Assembly: GCA_023374045.1 (NCBI GenBank)
Contig: CM041776.1
Coordinates: forward strand, 276,233,039 to 276,297,038
From: Limonium bicolor
Taxonomy: Eukaryota > Streptophyta > Magnoliopsida > Caryophyllales > Plumbaginaceae
Reading direction: 5' to 3'
DNA length: 64,000 bases
The translations under genes and the position numbers were made by a program. Of this stretch, positions 46,006-58,039 are shown piece by piece; the stretch's first letter is position 1, and each line of letters begins with the position of its first letter. The notes below the pieces were generated by a model. That model was not told the origin of the DNA. It saw nothing but the letters and a program-made list of their open reading frames with translations, and searched no databases.

Positions 46006-46096
46006 TCAGATTATAATCAATCTATATATGGTTAATTGTTAGACCGTTCCGGGGATGGATGTGTTTATTAAATGTGAATCCCCAACGCAAGTATAG

Positions 46097-46670
46097 GTAG
46101 GGGTGGCAATTTCAACACGACCCGTTTGATCAACACGAACCCGACACAAAGTTAGTGGGTTTGGGTTTTAAAATCTGACACGATTAAATAAACGGGTCAA
46201 CCCAAACACGACTCGTTAAATAACCGTGTCGGGTTTGGGTTTAAGGTATGTAACCCGCTAACCCGTTTAAGTAATTTATATTAAATAAATATATATATTA
46301 TAAATATAGATTAATTATTTGTTTATCAAATCTTGATATAAATAAGATATACAAATATTAAAAATTAAGTATTTTAATTTAAGGTAAAGTTAATAATTTC
46401 ATAGAATGATAAACTAATGTTAATTAATTAAATTATTTGCTTATATATAACTAAACAGGTTAGGTTTGAGTGTAATATATGCGGACCTGAGTTTCAAATT
46501 TGGACATGATTAGTTAATTGGGTCGGACGGGTCAACCCGTTTAATAAACAGGTCAACCCGTTTAATAAACGGGTCGGGTTTGGGTTTCATATTTGGACAC
46601 GATTAATTAAACGGGTTGGGTCGGGTCAACCCGTTTAATAAACGGGTCGGGTTCGGGTTTAGGCGGCTTT
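46097..46670. mobile_element. hAT-like remnant with CGGGTCAACCCG repeats
   Basis: Begins TAGGGGTGGCAATTT, a hAT-type terminus, and carries subterminal GGGTCAACCCGTTTAATAAAC repeats at both sides (46110-46260 and 46510-46665). The expected right terminus (TTGCCACCCCTA) is absent, so the right end is truncated or decayed and no duplication can be read. Confidence 0.55.
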
Positions 46671-47188
46671 CTTCTAGAGTCCTTGTGCTAAACTCAAATC
46701 ATTAACATTGGGCCTTACATGGTTGGACTCGGAGCTTATTATATAGTTTAAGTGTTCAATATTATCTTTATACGCATCAAAAGTGCGATTACTGGAGGAT
46801 TATTAGATCTAGTCCAGATACATACAAAAAATGACTAATATTTTAGAATGGGGAAACTAGTTTTGTACCTAAAAATATACTATTACTCACATATGCGAAT
46901 GTCTTAGTATTGGGCTTGAACTTCGAATATCAATAGGCCGCAGGGATTGAAAGGTGTGAAATATTTACTCAATATCGACCCTAAAAAAAACACCAAGGAC
47001 CGGTTTTTGGCCCAACACTACTTGTAATACTGGATCGTGTTGTCACTAATCTGTCTCGATTACAAATTAGACCCGTTTGCTTCCATATCGTGTTTTTGTT
47101 AGGGAATGTATCACTGCAATAACAGTTTATGAATCCACGCTTCCCGATAGTAACTAAAGTTACGAAACGGACATAGGGAAAAATATTA
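46671..47188. other. Intergenic DNA, no gene seen
   Basis: No frame or repeat that can be supported. Confidence 0.5.
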
Positions 47189-47191
47189 TTA

Positions 47192-47511
47192 GAGTAAGAT
47201 TATCAAAGAAAAATTTAAAAATGAGTTCTTAATATTCTTTAACATATTTTTTTTCATCTCATTTAAGAATTATATCTAATTTTTAACAATATTATAGAAC
47301 TCGTATATTAGTTTTTTTTCTTTTATCTATGTGGAGCATTGTAGTTGGAATAATAATTATTGTATGGTCCATATTTGGATTCTTAAAAGTTCTTGTAGAA
47401 GAACCTTCTCCCATGGGTTCTTAATCGCTCTTCACCCATTTTATTTCCACTCATATTTTTACTTTATTTTATTTAACTAAAAATCCTTAAGAACTATTGA
47501 TAACCATGCTC
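47192..47511. mobile_element. Tourist-like (PIF/Harbinger-type) MITE
   Basis: Ends GAGTAAGATTATCA and TGATAACCATGCTC, imperfect inverted repeats of 14 bases. TTA on both sides (47189-47191, 47512-47514) is the target duplication typical of PIF/Harbinger. 320 bases, AT-rich, no coding capacity. Confidence 0.6.
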
Positions 47512-47948
47512 TTACATACCCAGAAATTTATTTAAGATTACATAATTGTTAATTGTTAGCTTGGTGAGAAAGGTCCCCTAAAGATTGTTCATATTAACAT
47601 CAAAATTGTATTGATTGTTATTAAAAATGTTTAAATTTATGTGAAGTATTGAATTTTTTTTAAACAAGGTAATAAATAAAATACTATAAATGAGACTGTA
47701 CAGATTTTTTTTTTGATAATTAGGCTTTCGCCAGTATATTAATGATTAGTACCCTGAGTACTCAGGCGGATGGGGTTATGCTAGGCCTCATTAAAACCCC
47801 CTGAAGCAAAACCCAATGGGAAAAAGCTAAAGGGGGAAAAAGAGTACCCTCCCCATCCATTACAGCCCGAAAGTCCAGCTAAAACAAAAACATCACAAAA
47901 CAATATCAGTGATACACTTCACTCCATTACTACGTGACATTCCAACAG

Positions 47949-50900
47949 TTATTGCAAGAGATCCTTAAGAGATATCGCTTCAACAAATAATCCACTCGAC
48001 ATGGGTAAATCCTTCCACCAGCATCTAGTCCATCTCCAAACCCCCAACTTGATTTGCGCCACCACTCTCCAAGTGTTGAGGGGTTCCATTCTGAAAATCA
48101 TGTTATTTCGGTGCATCCAAATGTAATACACTCCATAGCAAAAAGTAGATCTCCACACCCTTCTGGCTTTGCTCTGCAACGACACATTAAACCAATCACT
48201 ATATATCTCTTCCACCGCATTTTGGAAGATGAATCTAATATTCCACCAGCACAAAATTTGTCTCCATATATCTTTTATCTCTGTACACAAGAACAATACA
48301 TGCTCCAGCGTTTCCATGCTTCTTTTACACCACGGGCATAGGCTCCCACTAATCGGAACAATGTCCCTTTCAAACAGCATCTCCCTTGTTGTCAACCGTC
48401 TGATAACTGTCAACCAAAGTGTTATTTCAACTCGAGGCTCACATAGCCCGGTCCATATAAACCGCAAATCAGGGCTTTCCACATAATCTATGTCCTGTCC
48501 GACACTCCTTTGCAGGGCCTCTGTAATTACTTTCGTTATCGTCCTCTTTCCATCAGTATCCCAGCGACAAGTATCTTCAGTAGTAAGATGGGATGGGTGG
48601 GTCGTGAGTACTTCATATAATTCAGAGACTAGTGCTGTTTCATATTCAAACAGCGTCCTTCTCCAGATCAGGTGCCACACCCATGTGCCATCCACCCATT
48701 CACCCATTTCAGATAATACCGAATTTTGCTGTATACTTAACTGGAACAGTCTCGGGAATTGATCTTTGAGTGCTCCTCCTTGTGCCCATCTGTCCAGCCA
48801 AAAGGATACATCCTTACCACTGTTAACTTGTATTCTAATTCTCTCCCTCAGCATACTGCGAATAATATCATTCTTTTCCGTGATTTGCATGATTGAATAC
48901 CATGTTCCTTTCTATCTATGGGCCATATTGTCAAATTCTCCAACATGGCACCCATCTCTTATTTGGTAAACAGACTGAATTAATCTTTTCCACAATGGTT
49001 TTTGACTTGTTGCGAATCTGACTCTCCATTTAGCCAAAAAGGCCACGTTTTTCTGTTGTATGTTTGAAAATCCGAGTCCACCTGCACTTCTAGGTTTGGT
49101 CATTGCTGTCCACGCAACTGGTGTGAATTTATTTCTGGCCCAGAAAAATTGTCGCTGGAGTCTCATCATCTTTTTTCTAACCTTGGCAGGAATAACAAAC
49201 AGACTGGCATAATACATGGGAATCGCGTCTAAGACTGCTCGAATCAGTGTTGCTCTTCCAGCCTTTGACAAGCTAGCTGCTTTCCATGTTGCCAACCTTG
49301 ATTCGAATTTATGTAGGACAGGAGTCCATGTCGACGCCTTTCTTGGATTAGCCCCCAATGGACAGCCAAGGTAAGTAGTCGGTAGTACCCCTCTGCGACA
49401 TCCAAGAATTCCTTCAATCATCTGTACTTCCTCTTCCGAGACATTAATACCAAACACCATTGATTTCTCCATATTTATCCTTAATCCACTCATCTCCGCA
49501 AAGACTGTGAGGATTTTGTGAAGGTATATAAGATCTTCTTTGTTCACCTCGCTGAATATCATGATATCATCAGCAAATTGAAGGTGGGTCACCCTTACCT
49601 GCCTTGGACCTATCCTTAGACCTGAAAATTTCCTCATGTCGACCGCACCTTTTATCAGCCAGCTAAGAAGCTCAGCCACAATTACAAACAGAGATGGGGA
49701 CATCGGGTCACCTTGGCGCAACCCACGCTTTGGGGCGAAAGGTTGTGTCGGGGATCCATTAACCAGGACTGATACCTTTGTAGTCGTAATGCATTCGTTC
49801 ACCCATTTCCTCCAGACCTGTCCAAAGCCCATTGCTTCTAGCATTTTATCTAAAAATTTCCATGAGACTGAATCATATGCCTTTTTCAAGTCTATTTTCA
49901 ACAATATTCCTTTCTTCTTCCTTGTTTTCAGCCAGGTGATAACCTCATTTGCAATGAGCGGCCCTTCCAGGATGTTTCTTCCCTTGACAAAACCAGTTTG
50001 TGTTTCGTCAATAAGCCTTGGCATGATAGGACTTAATCTTGCACTCAGCACTTTAGCAATTACTTTATACATACCGCCTACCATACTTATAGGCCTATAC
50101 TCCTCCAATTTTGATGCATCCTTTTTTTTCGGAATTAATGTTATCCATGTAACATTTGCCCCTCTTTCCATCTTTGACGTGATGAAAAATTTTTGGACAT
50201 CCTTCCCAAACTCCTTTCCTATTATGGGCCACATCTTTTTTATAAATGTCATGTTATATCCGTCAAAACCTGGTGCTTTAGTACCTTCGCACTGTTTTAC
50301 TGCTAGCTTGATTTCACCCAGAGTCGGAATCCTCTCTAATTGCGCTGCTTCTTCTGTTGATAGAACCGGATGGTTGACCGGTGGTGGATGAACGCCTGTC
50401 ACCCTCCTTTCTCGGTACAGATCTGAGTAAAAGTTAATTATGTGGGCTCTGATTTCTGCTGGGCTCTCAACAATACCATTTTCTGTAGTTAGATATGATA
50501 TGAGGTTTCTCCGATGATTTATGGTTGCTCTTTTGTGAAGGTATCTTGTGTTCTGATCTGCCTCTTTTATCCATTTTTCTCTGGACAGTTGCAGCCAGTA
50601 TATTTCATGCACCCTTTCAGCCTGTTCAACACTTCCCAAAGCCCGCACTCTCTGATTCTCATTCTCTGCAGTTACCCCTTCTTCTTCTATCTTCTTTTCC
50701 ACTTTCCTCAGCTCCTCCCTACACTTAATGATTTTTTCGTGTATGCCCCCAAACACCTGTTTATTCCACCATCTCAATGGCCCTTTCAATCTTTTCAGTT
50801 TGCTTAACGTTGATCCAGTTTTCATATCTGCCCACTGTTGCTGGACAAATTTCATGAATTCTGGATGATCAAGCCACACATCCATGGATCTGAATGGCTT

Positions 50901-51623
50901 GGGGCCCCAGTTGATCCTTCCCGTCTTCATTATTAGCATTCTGTGATCCGAGACAGTCCATTCCCCTGACCGTAGGCTCACGTCCGGGTATTTGGCTATC
51001 CAATCATGGGTTGCGAACACACGATCAATTTTGCTCAAGGATCCCCCACCTCTCCATGTAAATTTTGCATCCTGCAATGGCACCTCCATTAACTCCATTT
51101 CACCTACCCATTCACGGAATTCTCTCATGCTTTTTGTATACCGCATCCCATTTGTCGGTGATCTCTCTTCAGGTTCGAGAACTTCATTAAAATCTCCCAT
51201 TACCATTACTTCTGCTCGCCATCGATTCTTTTCATGTGCTATCTCATCAAACATCCTTTTTCTTTCTCTAGCATCACATGGTGCGTACAGTAGTATTATC
51301 GAGCACCTCTGACCATCCTCTCTGACTTTTATATCTATCATCATCCATCTCTCTTTTTTCTCAGTATGTAATACTTCCAGTTGTTCCTCATCCCACATAG
51401 CTACTAGACCTCCTGCCCTTCCTTGACTTGAAATTTCTTCCCATGCTAAACTCGCTTTCTTTTTTCCCCAAAACTTTGGAATGTTACATGCAGCTGAGCT
51501 GCTCTGCTGTGTCTCAACCAAACCCAAAAGAGCTAAGTTAAGATTACGTACCTCATTTCTTATTTTCCTCTGTTTCGATGTGAACCCCATGCCCCTGACA
51601 TTCTGGAGTCCCACGGTCACCAT
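47949..51623 (-). pseudogene. LINE ORF2: endonuclease, reverse transcriptase, zinc finger (one in-frame stop)
   Basis: Starts at ATG 51623, ten bases after the ORF1 stop. About 1220 codons. An apurinic-type endonuclease is at residues 1-220 (NVRGMG, MGDFNEV, SKIDRVF, SDHRML), then RT from about residue 440 (TLIPKKK, YRPISMVGGMYKVIAKVL, GLRQGDPMSPSLF) with FADD near 49575. A zinc-binding domain of the zf-RVT type lies near 48340-48290 (CPWCKRSMETLEHVLFLC). A single TAG at about 48912 (after NMAHR) splits it; the frame continues unchanged beyond, down to 47949. If that stop is a recent mutation the element was otherwise competent. Confidence 0.93.
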
Positions 51624-51632
51624 ACGCTGGGC

Positions 51633-52830
51633 TTACTCGTCTTGTTGAGATTTGAGTTGGGCAACAATATTTTCTTTTGTCTGACCTGGACTTGGGATGT
51701 GGCACCCCAGTTGTATAAGAAAATCGATACAGTCCTCCGCTTCCTTTTCTATGTTGACAATTCTTCCGTTTTCATCTCTCGCTGGTATTACCTTCTCCGT
51801 CTGGTTCAGTAATGGCGTATTTTTAACCAACTCTACAGTTGGTCCTATTCCTTTTTCGCATGCTAGACTCCTGCGGCCTGGCGTCGAGTATACTGGGCTA
51901 TTAGTGCTCAGTAGAGTTGTGGGTTCTGTTCTATTTCCTTCTTCGTTGACATTTTCTATGTTTATGCTTTCCGCCCCATCGCCTTCTGGGTTTCCCTTTT
52001 CTCTTAGCCCGTCGCGCATGTGTTGCATATAGTTATCCTCCTCCTTAGTACATATATTTTCCTTCCTACGTGTGTGTTGCAGGTTCTGCATTTGGTGTTG
52101 TGGCACTTTCCCCCATTCAGTTCCAGACATAAAGCCTGTATCTGTTCCCCGTTATTTTCCTGCGACCCAACCATCTTTCTAATTCCATCTTGGGACGTGT
52201 TGTGCCCATCATTATTCTCATTATTCATATTATTATAGTTCCCTTTTGCTGTGCGTCCATCTCCCTCTGTCTGTTCCACGTCATTTTTCCCACATTTTCT
52301 AACTCCATCTTGGGACTTGTTATGCCCATCATTATTCTCATTATTATCATTCCTTTTTGATGTGCTTCCCTGCGATTCCTCTTGTATTTTTTTATTCCCA
52401 TCTTCCTCTGTCTTTTCCATGTCATCTGTCCTCCACTTGTGTCCGGTTCCAGTTTTTGCAAACTTGAAAATACTCTCACTGGGATCTTCTGACTTTTGAT
52501 TGGGTATAGGCTTACTAACTTCAACAATGCTAACTGGGAAATTATACCCATCAACCGTGACCATGATCTTCAAGTTAATCGATTGCAGTGTAGAAGTTTC
52601 AATTTGGAGTCGAATTTCCGCATTCTCAACGGATTGACTTTCTTCATCATCTATGCGTATTACATCCCCAACTATATGAGCGATTTCCCTGACATTCTTT
52701 CTGTTAGGAATTCCTCTAATAACCACCCAAGTTTTCCTTTTCTCCACTTGGTCATGGATTTCCCACGCCCGTATTTGTATTCCTTCAGATTCATATTTTC
52801 CTCTCTGTGGTTGACATGTAAGCAGGAGTA
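51633..52830 (-). pseudogene. LINE ORF1 (RNA-binding protein), one frameshift
   Basis: Opens upstream of the methionine at 52747, since the frame is open back to about 52830 (YESEGIQIRAWEIHDQVEKR). It begins with a fold typical of plant L1 ORF1 (TWVVIRGIPNRKNVREIAHIVGD ... NFPVSIVEV), followed by a hydrophilic region with internal duplication (KRNDNNENNDGHNKSQDG twice). A frameshift near 52100 moves the reading into the frame 52130-51633, which ends IVAQLKSQQDE. Family role: packages LINE RNA. The start codon is uncertain. Confidence 0.75.
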
Positions 52831-53060
52831 CATCTCACGGAACCAAAGTGGCGATATAGAGTTACAAAAAGTGACGGAAGACCAGACCAATATGGGAATG
52901 AATTGACCTAGGAGGGCACAAATATACAAAACCGAATACATTATAATTCAGAGTTAAGGACACATTCCAGCCAAACACGAGCGAGAAAGGAAGCCTTAAG
53001 CTTCTACTAGAGAATTGACTTAATAATAAACTTGATCTCACCAATCACTTTCAGGGATTC

Positions 53061-53534
53061 CTTTATTTGATTTGTCATCTTTCGATTGCACCGTTGGATT
53101 AGATATCATACACCATGGCGAGTGATCTAGCCAAGAAATTTGTGAAGGCTGGTATGGTTGGTGCTAATCCCAAACTAGTTAATGACCGTCTACCACACCT
53201 TACAAGAGAACCTAGAATAAAAACAATTGTGATACCACAAAATTAGAGCTTGTTAATTAGCAGTTGTAAGATGCCCTTTCACGATGATCAAACGTAGCTT
53301 TAGTGACTATTCAAGGTGTTTTAAACATATATCAAATCGAGGGAAAGAGTGGGGGTTGGTGACACGATCATAAAACTGACTACTGGATGGAATCTGAAAG
53401 AAAATAGATGGTTTAAGAGATTAGATGGTCTACATACATCCTGATGTATCTAGGGATGGCTACATTTGGTGCTGACATAACAAACTCTCACCAATCTATA
53501 CTGGTTAAAGGTAGCTGAGATTTGCTTTTCTTTT
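53061..53534. other. LINE upstream flank; one short frame
   Basis: A 43-codon plus-strand frame at 53115-53246 starts in a strong context (CACCATGGCG) and reads MASDLAKKFVKAGMVGANPK. It is not recognised and could be a fragment of a lost gene. Nothing else seen. Confidence 0.3.
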
Positions 53535-54220
53535 CTTTCTTTTTTTTAATTTTTTTCTTTTTTTATCATTAAAATTTTAAATTATTGTAACTTTTAATAT
53601 ATAAGTCCAAAATAAAAAAATATATCATTGTTCATCTAAATTCAAGCTCTTCAAAACAAGACCAGTCATGGATATGTTTTGACAACTTTTTTAAAAACTT
53701 TTTTACATGTATAGTGTACAGAACATAAAAAAAACTTGTACAGATGGTCATACAAACATGTACAAATGTTCATTAAAACATGTACATCCACACATAAAAA
53801 CATGTACATCCTCACATTAAAAGCAAACAGATTATCACATAAACCTGTACGAATCATTAAATATGTACATCCTTGGATTAAAATCTGTACATATAAGGGA
53901 TAAAACTTGTATAGATGGTCATACAAATATGTATAGATGTTCATTAAAAAACATGTACATTCTCACATTTGAACATGTACGTCGTCACATTCAAACATGT
54001 ACATTCTCACATTAAAATATGTACATTCTCACAGTAAAAAATCATTGTATATATCTAAAAATAATTTTTTTCAAGTTGTCAAACGATCCATGACTGGTCT
54101 TGTTTTGAGATATGTTAAGGAACAATGATATAATTTTTTTCATTTTAGACTTATATATTAAAAGTTATTATGATTTTGATAAATTTAAGGAAAAAAAATA
54201 TTTAATAAAAAAAAGAAAAA
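53535..54220. mobile_element. Mutator-like element 2, with CATGTACAT satellite interior
   Basis: The arms (about 53570-53695 and, inverted, 54070-54180) are the same as the inner inverted repeats of the element at 12548-13965 (AACTTTTAATATATAAGTC, CTTCAAAACAAGACCAG, GTTTTGACAACTT). The interior is different: imperfect units of about 20-40 bases built from ACATGTACATYCTCACATTAAA (53700-54050). Outer ends and target duplication were not resolved. Confidence 0.7.
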
Positions 54221-55104
54221 AATGGAGTTCACTCCGTTAGTTTCACGGTCCGTCAATTTCTGCTCTCTTATCTTTTCTATTTTAAACTTCTCTTTATCTT
54301 TTTTATTTTAAATTGACTAAAATACTTCTATATGTAGCTAGGATAACTACATCCCACTGTAGATAAGAATTGGGGTTAAGAGATAGATCCACGTATCTAG
54401 ATCCTGGAGAATATCGGTCCAAAATGTGGAAATCATTACGATGGAATAATCTCACCGAGTTGGGTAATAAATGAGTTACCTTTTTAATATAATAGTTCCA
54501 TTTCTGAATATCTTTAAAAGTATAAAACCATTAAATTTCTTCTTAATTCAAATAATATTTTCAATAATTAGGGCATTATGAAGATTATTCCGTGACTTGC
54601 AATATTAGCCACTTTGAAGGTCCATAAGCTTATAATTGATACAGCATATAAATTAGATTCTTTTATTGTAAGTCTTGTAAATTAATTTTTATTAAGTATT
54701 GTTTAAAATGAATTTAATTTTTTTAAAACTTACTACTACTAATATAATTATAGCCAATTATACAACATAATGGGACCCTATTATTTTATAACAAAAAAGT
54801 TAGAAAAACCGTACAAAAATTTAAAACCTTTATCGTGAAACTATTTGAAATCTACTCACATTTGTCCGGTATTATCTTTTTTTTATTTTAATATTTAATA
54901 TATAAAATATTTATAAATTTAAAATTTATAGTAATATACAATTTCTGAGGTAAAGACATTATATAAATTAGATTTGTAAAATATTTTGGGGTGGGTTGTG
55001 GAGGATCATCACGAAAAGACCTATTCCTGTCCTGCTGACTCAGGTCACATGCACATAGTGGAGACAAAAGAGACAGACGCACTAATATGTTGTCAGTACA
55101 CAAC
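54221..55104. other. AT-rich intergenic DNA, no gene seen
   Basis: No supported feature up to the hAT element at 55113. Confidence 0.5.
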
Positions 55105-55112
55105 CCAAGAAG

Positions 55113-55664
55113 TAGAGGTGATCATTCGGGCGGCGGGCCGGGTTCGGGCCGGGCCAGAGGAAATTTTTAGGCCTGTCGGGCCTATTTTCAAAAACCAAGC
55201 CCGGTTTTTTACATTGCTCGGGCCGGGCCGGCTGGCCCGGTTTTTCCAGACTTTGCCGAAGCCCGGCCCGGCCCGGTTTTTTATTTTTTTAATATAAATT
55301 AATAATAAAAATTCAAATTAATATATTTTAATATAATTTTATATTATATATATCCTTATTTAAAATTTATATTATATATATAACTTATTTAAAATTTATA
55401 TATTATATATAATTTTTTATATATATATATAAAAATTAATATGTATATATTACATTTTAACATATAATAATAAATAATATAAAATCGGGCCGGGCCGGCT
55501 TGCCCCACGGGCTCAAAAAATGTGCCGCGGCCCGGCCGGTTTTTTCATTCGGGCCTAATTTTATGTCCAGACCCGCCCGGAAGCCCTATCGGGTTCGGGC
55601 TCGTCGGGTTTTTATACGGGCCGGGTCGGACCGGCTGCCGGGCCACACATTATGATCAGCTCTA
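55113..55664. mobile_element. hAT-type MITE with GGGCCGGGCC subterminal repeats
   Basis: Ends TAGAGGTGATCAT and ATGATCAGCTCTA (12 of 13 positions pair). CCAAGAAG on both sides (55105-55112, 55665-55672) is a perfect 8-base duplication. Subterminal GC-rich repeats (CGGGCCGGGCC) flank an AT-rich core. 552 bases, no coding capacity. Confidence 0.88.
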
Positions 55665-55870
55665 CCAAGAAGATATCAATACGTATCGCACGTGATCATG
55701 TACGTATATGCATATATACTAGTATATGTTACTTACTACGTATCAACACACGAACAAGCAATATCCCAAATATTCATATTTTGGACAGTTTTTTTAATTT
55801 TTATTTTATTTTATATAATTGTTCTAACTGTAGCATCTCACGGCTATTAAACTAACTATAATAAAATGAA

Positions 55871-56277
55871 GGGAAAATTCACGATATACCCCTGTTTTCT
55901 TTCGTAATTCACAATAACCCCTGTTTTTTAGTAATTTAACTTTAACATGCTTAAATGTTGTGCAAAATTGATTAAACTTTACATGGATGATGCTAAAGTG
56001 TTATATTTTGGTCCAATATCAATTTGAAGCTTTTTAAGCTCACATGTGACCTGTGGGACCCAATGAATATGTGACTGTTCATTGGGTCCCACAGGTCACA
56101 TGTGAGCTTAAAAAACTTCAAATTTGATATTGGACCAAAATATAACACTTTAGCATCGTCCATGTAAAGTTTCATCAATTTGGACAACATTTAAGCATGT
56201 TTAAAGTTAAATTACTAAAATCACAGGGGTATATTGTGAATTACGAAAGAAAACAGGGGTATCTCGTGAATTTTCCC
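55871..56277. mobile_element. Palindromic Mutator-type MITE, copy 3
   Basis: A 407-base foldback flanked by TAAAATGAA on both sides (55862-55870, 56278-56286), a perfect 9-base duplication. It is closest to copy 1 (shared CCCCTGTTTTCTTTCG just inside the ends). Confidence 0.92.
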
Positions 56278-56286
56278 TAAAATGAA

Positions 56287-57862
56287 CCATTAGGCACCGC
56301 ACTAACAATTGATCTGACAAATTTGTTCGCTTGGTTTGGATTTTTCAGTTTAGGTGGATTAAACATATTGAGGGACGTTTGTTTTGGGTTAATCCGGTAC
56401 TGCTGTCCCAATATAATCTGTTTTTTATTCTTCGTCTCCTATTAGTGAATGAAATTTTTTTTTATATATTTTGACGGATAATATTGATCATTGACTGGTG
56501 ACTAATGACTATTGACCTGTAATCGGTGAATGTTGATCGGTAAACCATGGTCGTTGATCGACAGTCAACACCGTTGACCATTGACTTGTGGTCGTTGACC
56601 GGTTATTTATTTCATTTTCTCCACCTCAAACAAATAACTGGAAAATTCAAAGGTAATTCTTTTCAATTTCTCTTAATTCTCTTTCCTGATTCTACTTTGT
56701 TTCCCGCATGCCCCTAAATATATTTGGTTAGGTTTGGTTTGGATGAATTTGGTTTTCTTTTATGTTCCGGTTTGTGATATTATAATTGTGTTAGATCGAT
56801 TCAACTAATTTCAGTTCAGGTGACTTCGATTTGTATAGCTTTTGGTTGAAGTATAACAAATAGTTAATTTGTTTATAGTACATATTGGGCCTAATGGGAT
56901 TTGGGTGGCCTATCAATTTAAGTAGTTTTTTGTTGGACTTATTTTTTGGTTTTGAATTTCTGGTCTTTTTTTTTTATATATTATTCGTAAAATTTAAGAT
57001 TGAGATTAGATTAGTCTAGTTCGGGTTCACCAGTTCTAATATCGAATATTACATCACAATAATTATGAGTGTGGTGAACTAGTGATGGATCCCCACTTTT
57101 TATGTTTGTGCGTGTTTTGTCACTTTTAAAAGGTTGATCGATCTCAATATTTTTTGTTACTTATCTAGATTTGGTGGATTAACCCACGCCTTAATCTTGC
57201 TTTGTCCTCCTTATTTTTATATGTTTTTTTTTATCTATGTAATGATGATCTGTCGAGTGTAACGTTTCAATGTTCTCAATAAAAAGTTGTTCATATATAG
57301 TTATCTTTAACAAATTGTTCGAATGGGTGAGTACAAGTTTGCAGAGTAGTACACGACTCGGTTATTGTCCTCCAGATCTCAACAATAGATAAGAAAAAAA
57401 AGAGAGTAATGAAATCAAAGTGAAGCAGCTAGAAATATTGACAGAAGAAATGAAGTGCATGATGATCTCAAATGAACCGTCGATCATCCTCCAACCATGC
57501 TTCCTCCTTCTCTCAAATCTTGTATACAGTACTTTCTTCTAATTAAATTTGAGATAATTAAAAAAACGTGAGTTTTTGTCCCCAAAACAAAATATTGGGC
57601 TTTCTAGATTATTAAACTATAATAGTTGCTTTTGATGAACAAGCTCTGCAGATGATTCAGGTTGCAATTTTTTAAGGCCCTGGCTGATGCGCTCCTGTAC
57701 CATTCACATTGCGTTAATAAACCATTCTTTAAAATAGGTAAGATATGTACGTAGATCTGATATAAGCCTCATTCTATTGGAAGCGGATAGGTTTATTAAG
57801 GTAAAAAAAAAAAAAAGCAAACTTGTTTTCTATAAGCTAATAAAAAATAGAAAAAAAACAAA
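56287..57862. other. Intergenic DNA with a TTGAC-rich cluster at 56470-56605
   Basis: About seven TTGAC cores on both strands within roughly 135 bases, in a degenerate repeat of GTTGACC/ATTGACTGGT. TTGAC is the core of the WRKY-bound W-box, but the cluster looks like a simple repeat and no gene is attached to it. Nothing else in the stretch is supported. Confidence 0.4.
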
Positions 57863-58039
57863 GGCTGCGTTCGGAGTTATCATTTCTATGTTGTTTTGTG
57901 GTATAAATGGGGTGGTCCCCACGTGGGACCCATGTGGGTCCTACGTTCTACTCCAATAATATACTGCCACATATAAAACAACCATAAAAACAATACCACA
58001 AGCCACCAAACACCACAAACAACCATGCCGAACAGAGCC
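57863..58039. mobile_element. Small MITE with GGCTGCGTTCGG ends
   Basis: Ends GGCTGCGTTCGGA and, inverted, GGCTCTGTTCGGC. Possible 3-base duplication AAA (57860-57862 and 58040-58042), weak because the site is A-rich. 177 bases, no coding capacity. Confidence 0.5.

Larger units (their letters stand above)
47705..53060 (-). mobile_element. Plant L1-type LINE retrotransposon
   Basis: Two genes in order on the minus strand, then a 3' untranslated region with the plant-LINE tail motif (GGGGGTTTTAATGAGGC, ATTAATATACTGGCGAAAGC) and a run of ten A at 47714-47705. The 5' limit is uncertain and given only as a guess; no target-site duplication was found. ORF2 is open except for one stop, so the insertion is fairly young. 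Confidence 0.88.

Noticed and set aside
49636..50391. A 251-codon plus-strand frame
   Set aside because: Antisense shadow of the LINE reverse transcriptase.
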